A stretch of DNA of 64,000 nt from DTU052 sp050951725. GTDB taxonomy: Bacteria; Bacillota; Syntrophomonadia; Syntrophomonadales; DTU052. Below, one piece after another: positions 50,507 to 58,978 of the stretch. The DNA lies in contig JBMNJO010000024.1 of the NCBI GenBank assembly GCA_050951725.1, positions 186,001-250,000 on the forward strand. The letters are read 5' to 3'. The notes beneath the pieces were generated by a model. That model ran no database searches. It saw only the letters and a program-made list of their open reading frames with translations, and was not told the DNA's origin. Every line of letters starts with the position of its first letter. The stretch's first letter is position 1. Made by a program: the position numbers and the translations under genes.

Positions 50507-51841
50507 ATGAAATTTAAGTACAACCTGGATGAGATGCCTCCCTGGGGGCAATGGCTGATATTTGGCCTGCAGTGGTTCGTATTCGCTGTTCCACCACTGA
50601 TAATCCTGGGCAAAGTGGTTGCTGACCTTCATTTCACAGATGTTGCCGGCCAGGTGCTGTACCTGCAGCGATTAGCTCTGGTGTCAGGAATAACCCTCAT
50701 CTTACAGATCTTATGGGGGCACCGTCTTCCGGTGGTCCTGGGGCCGTCCTCCGTGTTACTGGTGGGGATAATAGCCAGTCAGGCCAACGGTTTTAATGCC
50801 ATCTACTCCTCCATTTTGTTAGGCGGGGCTTTTATTGTGCTGCTGGCCATTACTGGCCTGTTTGGGAGACTGGTGAGGCTCTTTACACCGCGGGTGATAG
50901 CAGTAATCCTTCTACTGGTCGCAGTTACTCTTATTCCTACGATATTGAATCTTATTACAGCAGGGGAGACAGCGGTAACTCCATTGGCCAGTCTGGGATT
51001 TGCTCTGGGGATGACCGTATTAACCTTTATAGCGCATCGGTTTCTATCCGGTATCTGGAAATCCACCTTGGTTTTGGGATCACTTATAGTTAGCTGGTTA
51101 GCCTTCCTGGCCCTGTTTGGCTGCCAGGCCAGCCCCCTGACAACTCCAGATTGGGGATTGGTTGCTCCAGGATATCCGGGGATTGATTTCACTTTCGACC
51201 CGGCAGTGTTTATCGCGTTTATCATGTGTTTCCTGGCCCTTTCTATCAATGATCTGGGGTCGATTCAAGCAGTGGGGGTGATGATCAAACCGCCTGATAT
51301 GGGGGCCAGAATAACCCGGGGGTTGTCGGTTACCGGTCTCGGCAATATCCTCTCCGGGCTGATGGGGGTTATTGGTCCGGTGAATTTCTCCGGCAGTCCG
51401 GGGATGATTGTATCCAGCAGCTGTGCTTCCCGGTACGCTCTGATCCCGGCTGCTTTGGGTCTGTTGATAGCAGCCTTTTTACCAGCCTTTATGGGGTTCA
51501 TCGCCATGATCCCTTCCGTAGTAGTGGCGGTACTCATGATCTATATCATGTCTATCCAATTGGCAACCGGACTTCTATTGGCTTTTATGTCTATGGAGAA
51601 ACCATCCCTGGATACTCTGCTGGTCATTGGACTGCCCCTTTTGTTGGCCACCCTGGTTGCATTTTTGCCCGCCAGTGCGGTTGATACATTCCCGGTGGCT
51701 CTGAGACCGCTTTTGGGAAACGGTTTTCTTGTAGGTCTGGCGGCGGCCTTATTCATGGAACATGTGGCATTCCCTGAAAAATTATCGGAAAAGACCGATC
51801 AAACGCCTGTTACGGGTGCTGACCTGGATAAACCTTCATAA
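50507..51841 (+). CDS. NCS2-family nucleobase (xanthine/uracil) permease
   Basis: A 444-residue, highly hydrophobic protein with about 12-14 membrane helices. NCS2 features: an N-terminal PPWGQWLIFGLQWFVFAVPPLIILGK (the QH-like segment of helix 1), PVVLGPSSVLLVG, the TM8 region MCFLALSINDLGSIQAVG carrying the substrate-site acidic residue, GNILSGLMGVIGPVNFSGSPGMI in the place of the canonical NxG motif, and a hydrophobic tail ending in a short cytoplasmic segment. It imports a purine, pyrimidine or related compound by cation symport. No purine-metabolism genes adjoin. GGGG lies upstream of the ATG. Confidence 0.85.
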   Translation: MKFKYNLDEMPPWGQWLIFGLQWFVFAVPPLIILGKVVADLHFTDVAGQVLYLQRLALVSGITLILQILWGHRLPVVLGPSSVLLVGIIASQANGFNAIYSSILLGGAFIVLLAITGLFGRLVRLFTPRVIAVILLLVAVTLIPTILNLITAGETAVTPLASLGFALGMTVLTFIAHRFLSGIWKSTLVLGSLIVSWLAFLALFGCQASPLTTPDWGLVAPGYPGIDFTFDPAVFIAFIMCFLALSINDLGSIQAVGVMIKPPDMGARITRGLSVTGLGNILSGLMGVIGPVNFSGSPGMIVSSSCASRYALIPAALGLLIAAFLPAFMGFIAMIPSVVVAVLMIYIMSIQLATGLLLAFMSMEKPSLDTLLVIGLPLLLATLVAFLPASAVDTFPVALRPLLGNGFLVGLAAALFMEHVAFPEKLSEKTDQTPVTGADLDKPS

Positions 51842-52024
51842 TATCTAATGTCGGATTTACCGGTCAGGGGTTATAACTCGCAGGTTTGGGGCGTATAAAA
51901 TTTCATCACCAGACTTCGCGTGGGAATCAACAGACAATAGGCTGTCGCGAGCTACAGGATAAGACATGGATGAAAAGGGTTGATTCGTTCGGTAATAACC
52001 GGGCTGGATAACGGAGGTTGTTTA

Positions 52025-52456
52025 TTGAGAATTCTGGTAGATGCAGATGCCTGCCCCCGGTCAGTATTGCAGACCTGTCTGTCGGTGGGACAAAAATTTG
52101 GGATACCAGTGTGGACTGTGGCCAGCTTCAACCACAACATCACCTCTGACCATCACGTGGTGGTGGGGAACGATGCTCAGGAGGCTGATATTAAATTGAT
52201 CAACCTGACCAGGGCCGGAGATGTGGTGGTTACGCAGGACTGGGGATTGGCGGCGATGGCCCTCGGCAAAGGCGCCCGCTGTCTAAGTCCTGTTGGGCGG
52301 GAATACCGACCCGAGCGAATCGAATTCCTGCTGGAAGAGCGGGAAATCAAAGCGAAATCCCGTCGCTCCGGCGGCAGAACCAAGGGACCGAAAAAAAGAA
52401 CCAGAGCAGATGACGAGAGATTCGAGGCCTGCCTTTTGCGGATCATCGGTCACTGA
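52025..52456 (+). CDS. YaiI/YqxD family (DUF188) protein
   Basis: About 143 residues from a TTG at 52025 with GGAGG seven bases upstream. The family signature is clear: ILVDADACPRSVLQ at the N-terminus, ITSDHHVVVGNDAQEADIKLINLTRAGDVVVTQDWGLAAMAL in the middle, and a basic tail (AKSRRSGGRTKGPKKRTRADDERF). The fold is PIN-like with conserved acidic residues (DADACP, DAQEAD, TQDWG), suggesting nuclease activity, though function is unproven. Confidence 0.9.
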   Translation: MRILVDADACPRSVLQTCLSVGQKFGIPVWTVASFNHNITSDHHVVVGNDAQEADIKLINLTRAGDVVVTQDWGLAAMALGKGARCLSPVGREYRPERIEFLLEEREIKAKSRRSGGRTKGPKKRTRADDERFEACLLRIIGH

Positions 52457-52646
52457 TAATCGCGACTTCTTCCCCAAAAGAACCTTCCCGAACTCTTCTG
52501 ATGGGAATTGAATCACCTTCCATCAGGGACCTCCGGATAAACAGGCACCGTATTCTTATTCCAGGCTTTCACAGCTCAATTAACTCTCATCGAGCAATTT
52601 TGACACAGACAGGGGTGTATTTTATATACGCGGCAGCCGTTTGGCG

Positions 52647-52662
52647 GTTCACTTAAGTGAAC
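52647..52662. promoter_or_regulatory. 16-bp perfect palindrome upstream of the sigma-54 promoter
   Basis: GTTCACTTAAGTGAAC lies about 52 bases upstream of the -24 element, a plausible upstream activator site for a sigma-54-dependent regulator. The function is inferred. Confidence 0.6.
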
Positions 52663-52713
52663 TGGAGACCCCCAAATTGCGGCATCGTGTTGCTTATTCC
52701 GGGTTATTCGCAC

Positions 52714-52731
52714 CTTGGCATGATTTTTGCA
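52714..52731 (+). promoter_or_regulatory. Sigma-54 (-24/-12) promoter of the SDR gene
   Basis: TTGGCATGATTTTTGCACA has GG (-24) and GC (-12) separated by exactly 10 bp, close to TGGCAC-N5-TTGCA. It lies about 87 bases before the SDR start codon. No sigma-54 activator gene is in the window. Confidence 0.82.
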
Positions 52732-52817
52732 CACAATATATATGGAGTGCCCTGTTCCTCATTGGGTGCTGGTTAAGATTTACCAGTGATTCTGGACATT
52801 AAAAGGAGGACATGCTT

Positions 52818-53600
52818 GTGAATGTTAAAGAATTGTTTGACTTGACAGGGAAGGCGGCGATTGTAACTGGCGGCTCTATCGGCATCGGCAATGAGATGTG
52901 TTTTGCACTGGCCGAGTGTGGGGCTAATGTTGTAGTGGCTGCCAGAAAGGTGGAACGCTGTGAACAGCTGGCTAACGAACTGGTGAAGCTGGGAGTCAAG
53001 GCGCTTCCGGTTCGCTGTGATGTCGCCAAACTCGAAGACTGTGATAACCTGGTAGAGACCACGATTAAAGAATTCGGCAAGGTGGACATCCTGGTCAACA
53101 ATGCCGGTGTAACCTGGGGTGCTGACTCGTTTGATTTTCCAATGGACAAGTGGCAGTGGGTTATGGATGTCAACTTGAACGGGCTGTTTCGGCTGTGCAC
53201 CCGGGCCGGCAAGAACATGAAGGAGCACGGCGGGGGCAAAATAGTCAATGTTGCTTCCATAGCCGGATTACGCGGAACTACCCCCGAACAGCAGGATACC
53301 GTAGCTTATAACGTGAGTAAAGCTGGCGTCATCCAGCTGACCAGGGATTTGGCCGTAAAATGGGGCCCTTATAAAATTAATGTCAACGGTATACTCCCCG
53401 GGCCCTATGAGACCCATATGACCAAGAGACACTGGGAAAACCTGGGCGGAAAAGAATACTTTTATGGTATGGCTCCCTTGCGCCGGGTTGGTGAATACGG
53501 AGACATTAAAGGAACTACTGTCTACTTGTGTTCGGCAGCCTCCAACCATATAACGGGGGTTAACATACCTGTGGATGGGGGTATCCACGCCAGCCTGTAG
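52818..53600 (+). CDS. Short-chain dehydrogenase/reductase
   Basis: About 260 residues. AGGAGG lies two bases before an ATG at 52812 and eight before a GTG at 52818; the GTG is preferred by spacing. Rossmann motif VTGGSIGIGNEM, NAG motif VDILVNNAGVTWG, catalytic Ser in NVASIAGL, and YNVSKAGV (YxxxK) are all intact, and the C-terminus VDGGIHASL is classical. NAD(P)H-dependent oxidation/reduction of a hydroxyl/keto group; members act on sugars, gluconate or 3-ketoacyl substrates. A sigma-54 promoter drives it. The truncated acyl-CoA ligase just downstream hints at an acyl substrate, but this is only context. Confidence 0.88.
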   Translation: MNVKELFDLTGKAAIVTGGSIGIGNEMCFALAECGANVVVAARKVERCEQLANELVKLGVKALPVRCDVAKLEDCDNLVETTIKEFGKVDILVNNAGVTWGADSFDFPMDKWQWVMDVNLNGLFRLCTRAGKNMKEHGGGKIVNVASIAGLRGTTPEQQDTVAYNVSKAGVIQLTRDLAVKWGPYKINVNGILPGPYETHMTKRHWENLGGKEYFYGMAPLRRVGEYGDIKGTTVYLCSAASNHITGVNIPVDGGIHASL

Positions 53601-53660
53601 GAACGCAATTGCCTTCATTGCAACCGGGCACGTCAGGAAGGCCCAATGATCAGCGCAGAT

Positions 53661-53738
53661 GGGGCGGCAATCGGCCAACTCGATCTTTATACTACCGATA
53701 AAGTACGCGGACGTATGCTGTCGAGTTGGAGCCGCCCC
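53661..53738. repeat. Bipartite inverted repeat between the SDR and truncated ligase
   Basis: GGGGCGGC pairs with GCCGCCCC and CCAACTCGA with TCGAGTTGG, enclosing a 38-nt region with an inner CTTTAT/ATAAAG hairpin. It sits at the point where the ligase gene has lost its 5' part, so it may be a deletion scar, a small mobile-element end or an RNA element. Confidence 0.65.
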
Positions 53739-53792
53739 TGAAATTTGATAAGGGTTAAATAGTATCTCCAAATTACCTGCCAGCAGCCTGCG

Positions 53793-54671
53793 ATGATAAT
53801 GACGCTGAGTGCAACCATTCCTGCTACCCTTATCCTTCTTCCCCGGTTCGAGGTTGACGAAGTCATGGAGACCATATCGAAATTTGATTATATTTTTATG
53901 TTCCCGGGAGTAGCCACCATGCTCTCCGCCGTCTTCAATCATCCCCGTGCCAAAGAACTGGATCTGAGCCGCAGAATAGGCTACGTTCATGCCGGGGGTG
54001 CACCTTGTCCCGAATCCCTTTTCAACATGATGAGAGACCAGAATATAAACCTGGCCGAAGGCTGGGGCATGAGTGAACTTTCAGCCCGCGGGGCGACATC
54101 TCCGTTCTTTGGTGTGAAAAAGACCGGCAGTTGCGGCGTTCCTGACCCGGATACAGAGCTCAGGTTTGTGGATCCGGAAACCTTAGAGGATTACCCTCCG
54201 GGAGAACCGGGAGAAATTCTGGTCAAAGGGAAACTGGTCATGAGAGGATATTGGAACAATCCGGAAGAGACAGAAAAGGCCTTTGTAGATGGAGAGTGGC
54301 TCCGGACCGGTGATGTTGGTTATATGGATGAGGATGGTTTTGTCTATATTGTGGACCGCACTAAAGACATGATCCTGGCAGGTGGTTTTAACATTTATCC
54401 CCGGGAAATTGATGAGGTTCTCTTTGCGCATCCCAAGGTTTTGGATGTAATGACGATTGGAGTTCCCCACGAGTACAGGGGGGAAACCGTTAAGTCTGTT
54501 ATTCAGCTTAAACCAGGGGAGACCGCGACTGTTGAGGAGATCAGAGCGTATTGCAAAGAAAGGCTGGCACCCTATAAGGTGCCGACGATCATTGAATTCC
54601 GTGACGAACTGCCCCGGTCAGCTGTCGGCAAGGCCTTAAAACGGGTGCTGCGGGAGGAAGCCAGGAAATAA
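53793..54671 (+). pseudogene. 5'-truncated fatty-acyl-CoA ligase
   Basis: 292 codons homologous to the C-terminal half of the ligases at 31746-39693: LLPRFEVDEVMETISKF, GWGMSELSARGA, WLRTGDVGYMDEDGFVYIVDRTKDMILAGGFNIYPREIDE, PRSAVGKALKR. The first ~250 residues, including the P-loop TGGTTG motif and the FHVYGE region, are missing. Reading upstream in frame gives a TAG at 53760 with no family sequence between. No ribosome site precedes the ATG at 53793. It is most likely a remnant after a 5' deletion; a stand-alone acyl-adenylate-using fragment is possible but unlikely. It diverges from the other ligases in the A5 region (SELSARGA for SETTSLGI). Confidence 0.8.
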
Positions 54672-54997
54672 ACGTGTGAGACATATCGTTAAGGATATCA
54701 ATACTGAGGTTTATGGAAATCGCAACCTCCTAAGTATGTTTATACCGGGCTCAAGGCGGGTTGCAACTTATCTTCCGAGGGTCGACATGCATCACCCGAG
54801 AAATTACCAGTATCTCCGCCATATAGAATTCTGTAGCCGCCCGGCGGAGTGCAGGAAACATACGTGAAGTCCTCAAGGAAGAGGAAGCGATTAAACGGTA
54901 AATGCTGCAGACGGACCCCGGGATATGATTGTGTTTTCGTATCCCGGGGTTATTTGTACCAAGGAATCTTTTTTTATCAAACCGGCAAAGCTTAGTT
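54672..54997. other. Intergenic region between the truncated ligase and thioesterase
   Basis: 326 bases with one clear hairpin (54915-54955); short frames lack ribosome sites. Confidence 0.5.
54915..54955. terminator. Terminator between convergent genes
   Basis: Perfect 11-bp stem ACCCCGGGATA/TATCCCGGGGT with a 14-nt loop followed by TATTT. Confidence 0.75.
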
Positions 54998-55468
54998 CTA
55001 CTCTACCCGCCAGTACTTCCGGTCTGCTTCGATATCCACCGAATTCCGGAAATGGTCCGGTAGTTTAACTGCGGTTGCCTTCCCTTCGGCAGTAACCGTT
55101 CCATCCGGGACCTGAATCATGCTGGCTACAACCGCTGTGGTTTCCGTCTGTTCTATTACCCAACCGGTCACGGTCAAGGTGGTATTGGTCGGTGTGGGAC
55201 GGCGGTAGTTGATCTGCAGGTCCTTGGTGGTCATCACGTTATCAAAGTCTCCGTTAATCCAGGTGGCGCGGATAGCAGTTTCATCAAGCAGGGCCGCAAC
55301 CATTCCCCCGTGGGTCAATCCGGTGTAGCCGTTATTAAATGTCTCCGGAATAACCACCTGGCCAATTACCTTTTGCGCTTCCCGATCGTTATACCAGTTC
55401 ATCCTGAGTCCGATGCTGTTTTCCCGGCCGCAGAGTATACAGCTGCGCGAAGTGGGTTGTTTGTTCAT
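54998..55468 (-). CDS. PaaI-family acyl-CoA thioesterase (hot-dog)
   Basis: About 156 residues from the ATG at 55468, with a weak AAAGGAA further upstream. The N-terminus CILCGRENSIGLRMNWY is the usual CxxCGxxNPxGL lead of PaaI-like proteins, and GLTHGGMVAALLDETAIRA carries the HGG-x-hydrophobic-D/E catalytic segment. DLQINYRRPTPTNTTLTVTGWVIEQ completes the hot-dog. It hydrolyses acyl-CoA or aryl-CoA thioesters; the substrate is unknown. Transcribed divergently from the aldehyde oxidoreductase. Confidence 0.85.
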   Translation of the reverse strand: MNKQPTSRSCILCGRENSIGLRMNWYNDREAQKVIGQVVIPETFNNGYTGLTHGGMVAALLDETAIRATWINGDFDNVMTTKDLQINYRRPTPTNTTLTVTGWVIEQTETTAVVASMIQVPDGTVTAEGKATAVKLPDHFRNSVDIEADRKYWRVE

Positions 55469-55602
55469 GGTGGTTCTGATTCCTTTCGAGTTCAAACTGT
55501 AGGGTAAGACAATAACTATTTTACCAGAGTAATTTAGTATGGTGTCCCCGAATTACGGTGTCGTCAGCCTTCTGGAACCCCCCTCCCGGGGACTAGAAAA
55601 TA

Positions 55603-55632
55603 TTGACAGGCAAAGCCGTTAGCGCTTACTAT
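55603..55632 (+). promoter_or_regulatory. Promoter of the aldehyde oxidoreductase gene
   Basis: TTGACA (55603-55608), 18-bp spacer, TACTAT (55627-55632), about 48 bases before the start codon. Confidence 0.55.
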
Positions 55633-55679
55633 CGGGTTAGGATCAGAGTCGTTCGAAGAGGGAGAAAGAAGGTGATAGG

Positions 55680-57566
55680 ATGGAACTGCCACGTTATGTG
55701 GAGGTAGATCTCGCAACTGGAATCATAAATAGTTACCCGGTGTCTGAGGAATACTTCGAGCTTTATCTTGGTGGGAAGGCCCTAGCCACACGGATCCTCT
55801 ACGATGAACTCCCATCAGGGGTCGATCCCCTGTCCCCCGGAAATATCCTTATTATTAATACCGGACCGCTTACCGGAACGGGAGCACCTTCTTCCAGCCG
55901 TTTCAACGTTACCACCAAGAACGTACTGACCGGGGGGATTGCCTCCTCCAACTGCGGTGGGACCTTTGGGGTAAGGCTGCGCCGGGCCGGGTTCGAAGGC
56001 CTCATCATCAGGGGTAAGGCCGAAAAGCCGTCCTTTATCGAGATAATTGACGGGGAGATCAAAATCAAGGATGCCACCGGACTATGGGGCCTGAATACTG
56101 AAGAGACCCGGTTACGATTTGATCATCGATATGGAACCCTGGTCATCGGTCCAGCCGGTGAGAATCAGGTCAAGTACGCCTGTGCGGTTTCCGGGGAGCG
56201 GGTGATTGGGCGCTGTGGAGTGGGGGCGGTCATGGGGAGTAAAAACCTTAAGGCCCTGGTCGCCTTCGGAAAAGACGAAATCCCTCTGGCCCATCGTGAA
56301 CCCTTCCGTGAATTCAACCGCAAGTGGATCAAGCTCTTACAGGGACATGAAAGTACGGGACAGATCATGCCCCGTTATGGTACTGCCAACTTCGTCAAGA
56401 AGATGAATGCTGCCGGGATTCTGCCCACCCGTAACTACCAGCGGGGCAGGTTTGACAGGGCGGATGAGATTTCCGGGGAACACATGGCCGAGAAGTACCT
56501 GACCCGGAACTCGGGGTGCCTGAGTTGTCCTATCAGGTGTGAACGCCGGGTGATGTTGGGAGGTCAGGAGGTCAAGGGCCCGGAGTATGAAACTCTGGGA
56601 ATGCTGGGCTCCAACCTGGAAAACGCCGATCTCGAAATGATAAACATGTGGAATCACCAAGCCGATCTCTTAGGGCTCGACACCATTTCCCTGGGTGGTG
56701 TTCTGGGTTTTGCCATGGAGTTGGGAGAACGGGGCATAAAAGATTTTGGCCTGCATTTCGGGGAAACTGCCGGGATTACGGAGGTCATAAACAAAATTGC
56801 TTACCGGGAGGGTGACTACAGTGATCTGGCTGACGGAGTCAAGGCCTTAGCAGCAAAATACGGTGGACAGGAGTTTGCCATTCACAGCAAGGGACTGGAA
56901 CTGGCAGCTTATGATCCCCGTAAAGCAGTGGGAATGGGTCTGGGCTACGCCACGGCCAACCGGGGCGGGTGTCACCTGAATGCCGGGTACCTGGTGTTCC
57001 TGGAAGCACTGGGACCGTTATTCATAAACCCTCAAACCAGTAAGGGCAAACCGGCCCTGGCAGTTCTTTTCCAGAATGGCATGGAAGCCATTTCTGCTGC
57101 CGGGTCTTGCTTGTTCACCTCGTTTACCCTGGTACCGAACGTGATTTATCGAATGAAACCTGAAGGAGCAGCGCTTAAGCTTTTGGGAAGTTCGATGATA
57201 GGCAGCCGGTTTCTGCTCGGAAAACTGGGAAATATTCTGCCGGGGGCTATGCCCTTTAACAGCCTGTTTCTCTTTCCTCATGCCGAAGCCATCCGCCTGG
57301 CTACTGGAATGAAGATGACTACCGGGAGGTTCCTGCAGCTGGGTGAGCGCGCTTTTAACATGGAACGGATGTTTAATATCCGCGAGGGGTTTACCGCTTC
57401 TGATGATACCTTACCTTCGCGGCTCACAGGTGAACCAATAGATCCCGCATGTACTGACAGCAAGGTCGATCTGCCCTCCATGCTGCCCTTGTATTACGAG
57501 GTCAGGGGTTGGACAAAAGAAGGGAACCCTACCACCCGGAAGCTAAAGCAGCTGCGGATCGTTTAA
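55680..57566 (+). CDS. Aldehyde:ferredoxin oxidoreductase (tungsten/molybdenum bis-pterin)
   Basis: A 628-residue protein of the AOR family. The N-terminal domain (YVEVDLATG..FELYLGGKALATRILYDEL) and pterin-binding blocks are typical: NTGPLTGTGAPSSSRFNVTTKN, SSNCGGTFGVRLRRAGFEGLIIRGKAEKP, SGERVIGRCGVGAVMGSKNLKALVAFG. The [4Fe-4S] cluster is ligated by CLSCPIRC plus a later Cys (AAGSCLFT). It oxidises aldehydes to acids, or reduces acids, with ferredoxin. Specificity is unknown; related enzymes in syntrophs interconvert acyl aldehydes and acids or benzoyl-CoA derivatives. The adjacent, convergent MoeA-type genes could supply its W/Mo cofactor. Confidence 0.93.
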   Translation: MELPRYVEVDLATGIINSYPVSEEYFELYLGGKALATRILYDELPSGVDPLSPGNILIINTGPLTGTGAPSSSRFNVTTKNVLTGGIASSNCGGTFGVRLRRAGFEGLIIRGKAEKPSFIEIIDGEIKIKDATGLWGLNTEETRLRFDHRYGTLVIGPAGENQVKYACAVSGERVIGRCGVGAVMGSKNLKALVAFGKDEIPLAHREPFREFNRKWIKLLQGHESTGQIMPRYGTANFVKKMNAAGILPTRNYQRGRFDRADEISGEHMAEKYLTRNSGCLSCPIRCERRVMLGGQEVKGPEYETLGMLGSNLENADLEMINMWNHQADLLGLDTISLGGVLGFAMELGERGIKDFGLHFGETAGITEVINKIAYREGDYSDLADGVKALAAKYGGQEFAIHSKGLELAAYDPRKAVGMGLGYATANRGGCHLNAGYLVFLEALGPLFINPQTSKGKPALAVLFQNGMEAISAAGSCLFTSFTLVPNVIYRMKPEGAALKLLGSSMIGSRFLLGKLGNILPGAMPFNSLFLFPHAEAIRLATGMKMTTGRFLQLGERAFNMERMFNIREGFTASDDTLPSRLTGEPIDPACTDSKVDLPSMLPLYYEVRGWTKEGNPTTRKLKQLRIV

Positions 57567-57754
57567 AACTGACTGGGAAAGGGAGACAAGTTGTGTGTCA
57601 GTAGACTCGCAGCGGCAGCCACGTTCACCTATATTGTGCCCCTGCGAATGCCATGGCAGTTGTAGTTGTTTTGCAGCCCCCTACCGCTACTATCGGAGAA
57701 TAATTTGCATCTTCATTTGCACCTACAGGACCATTACCAAGGTACCGGTGACGG

Positions 57755-58954
57755 TTACACCTGATAACAAAGCTGGCCAACCGCAATTATATCAATCGTC
57801 GTGCCGGGTGTGATTTGAGATGTTCCTGGGGAGATCTCGATCAGTGCATTGTAGTCGAGGAGAGACCGGATCATGCTGGCTTTTTGTCCAGCCAGAACCT
57901 CGACCTCCCATCCATTATGACCGCAGGCTGCGCGGCCTCGTAAGAAGCGCGGCGACGTGCGTTTGGTTATTGAAATATTATTAACACAGGTAGCCGGGAT
58001 ACGCGACAGGTTAGGACTCAGGCCCTGGAAACAGCGCATAACCGGCGCTGCCAGGAGCTCATAGCCCACCGCGCAGGCGGCAGGGTTTCCTGACAGACAG
58101 ATTGCCAGCCGGGAGCCAAAAACACCGGATCCATTGTGTCCACCCGGCTGAATCCTGGTTCCCCAGAACAGTATGGTGGCCCCCAACTCTTCCAACAGCA
58201 ACTGAGCCTCACTTTTTCCTTTGGCGTAAGTCCCGCCGGTGGTCAGGAGCAGGTCAGTGTCAGTACTTATTTCAGCCAGGTTCTTATCACCCTGGTCTGC
58301 CACCCACTTGACCTCTCCGCCGTCACGGGTTATTAGGGATGCCAACAGGGGTCCATTGCTGTCGGGAAGCAGGCCGATGCTATTATCTGTTCTCTTGGAA
58401 CTGTGGTACGGACTGAGATTCAGAATGCCTACCCTGGGCTTTCGATAAACGGAAACGCTGGTTAGTCCACATGCTGCTGCGGCGGAGATTAAGCCTGCGG
58501 TCAGACGACTACCGGACACAGCCAACAAATCACCGGCTTGAAAATCCTCTCCTGCCTGCTTAATGTTGCTGCCTGGTTTCAAGCTGTTTCTGATTAATAT
58601 ATACTCTCCTTGATAGACAACTCGCTCATGGGGAATCACCGCTCCTGTATTCCGGGGGACACGGAAACCCGTGTTGACGGGCACCGTTTCTCCTTTTTGC
58701 AGTTGATAATCGGCGATATCAGTATAATTCAGGTTTACTATTCGGAGTGGGCCTGCACCATCAAGATCGGCGATGTTAAGAGCGAAGCCATCCGTTGCCG
58801 ACTGGGGACCGGAGGGTATTGGGAAGGGTACGATCAAATCCTGGCAGGTTATGCGGCCGAAGGCCTCTGTCAATGGAATATCCTGGGCAGCAACCGGAAT
58901 GACCTGCTGCAAAAGCTCTTTTTGAGCGGTTTGGTAATCGATATCAGTGAGCAT
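57755..58954 (-). CDS. moeA: Molybdopterin molybdenumtransferase
   Basis: A 399-residue MoeA protein with AAGGAG before its ATG. Domain I starts DYQTAQKELLQQVIPVAAQDIPLTEAFGRI; the glutamate-bearing PSGPQSATDGFAL corresponds to the P-x-x-x-x-S-x-x-D-G-(Y/F)-A signature; NTGFRVPRNTGAVIPHERV follows. The MoCF domain has TTGGTYAKGKSEAQ and LSGNPAACAVGYELLAAP. The usual TGGTS-G-D(Y/F) is altered to TTGGTYAKGKSE, and the loop PGGHNGSG replaces the common PGKP, so activity may be modified. It inserts molybdate or tungstate into adenylylated pterin. It lies 24 nt after the related gene upstream and is co-transcribed with it. Confidence 0.85.
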   Translation of the reverse strand: MLTDIDYQTAQKELLQQVIPVAAQDIPLTEAFGRITCQDLIVPFPIPSGPQSATDGFALNIADLDGAGPLRIVNLNYTDIADYQLQKGETVPVNTGFRVPRNTGAVIPHERVVYQGEYILIRNSLKPGSNIKQAGEDFQAGDLLAVSGSRLTAGLISAAAACGLTSVSVYRKPRVGILNLSPYHSSKRTDNSIGLLPDSNGPLLASLITRDGGEVKWVADQGDKNLAEISTDTDLLLTTGGTYAKGKSEAQLLLEELGATILFWGTRIQPGGHNGSGVFGSRLAICLSGNPAACAVGYELLAAPVMRCFQGLSPNLSRIPATCVNNISITKRTSPRFLRGRAACGHNGWEVEVLAGQKASMIRSLLDYNALIEISPGTSQITPGTTIDIIAVGQLCYQV

Positions 58955-58978
58955 TCCCTTATCTCCTTCGAGAAGTTA

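Noticed and set aside
54676..54867. Possible 63-residue gene after the truncated ligase
   Set aside because: No ribosome site, no recognisable features; it partly overlaps random-looking intergenic sequence.
57595..57813. Possible 72-residue Cys-rich gene after the aldehyde oxidoreductase
   Set aside because: It begins at GTG and overlaps the end of moeA; its cysteines arise from a short region with no known pattern. Not convincing.
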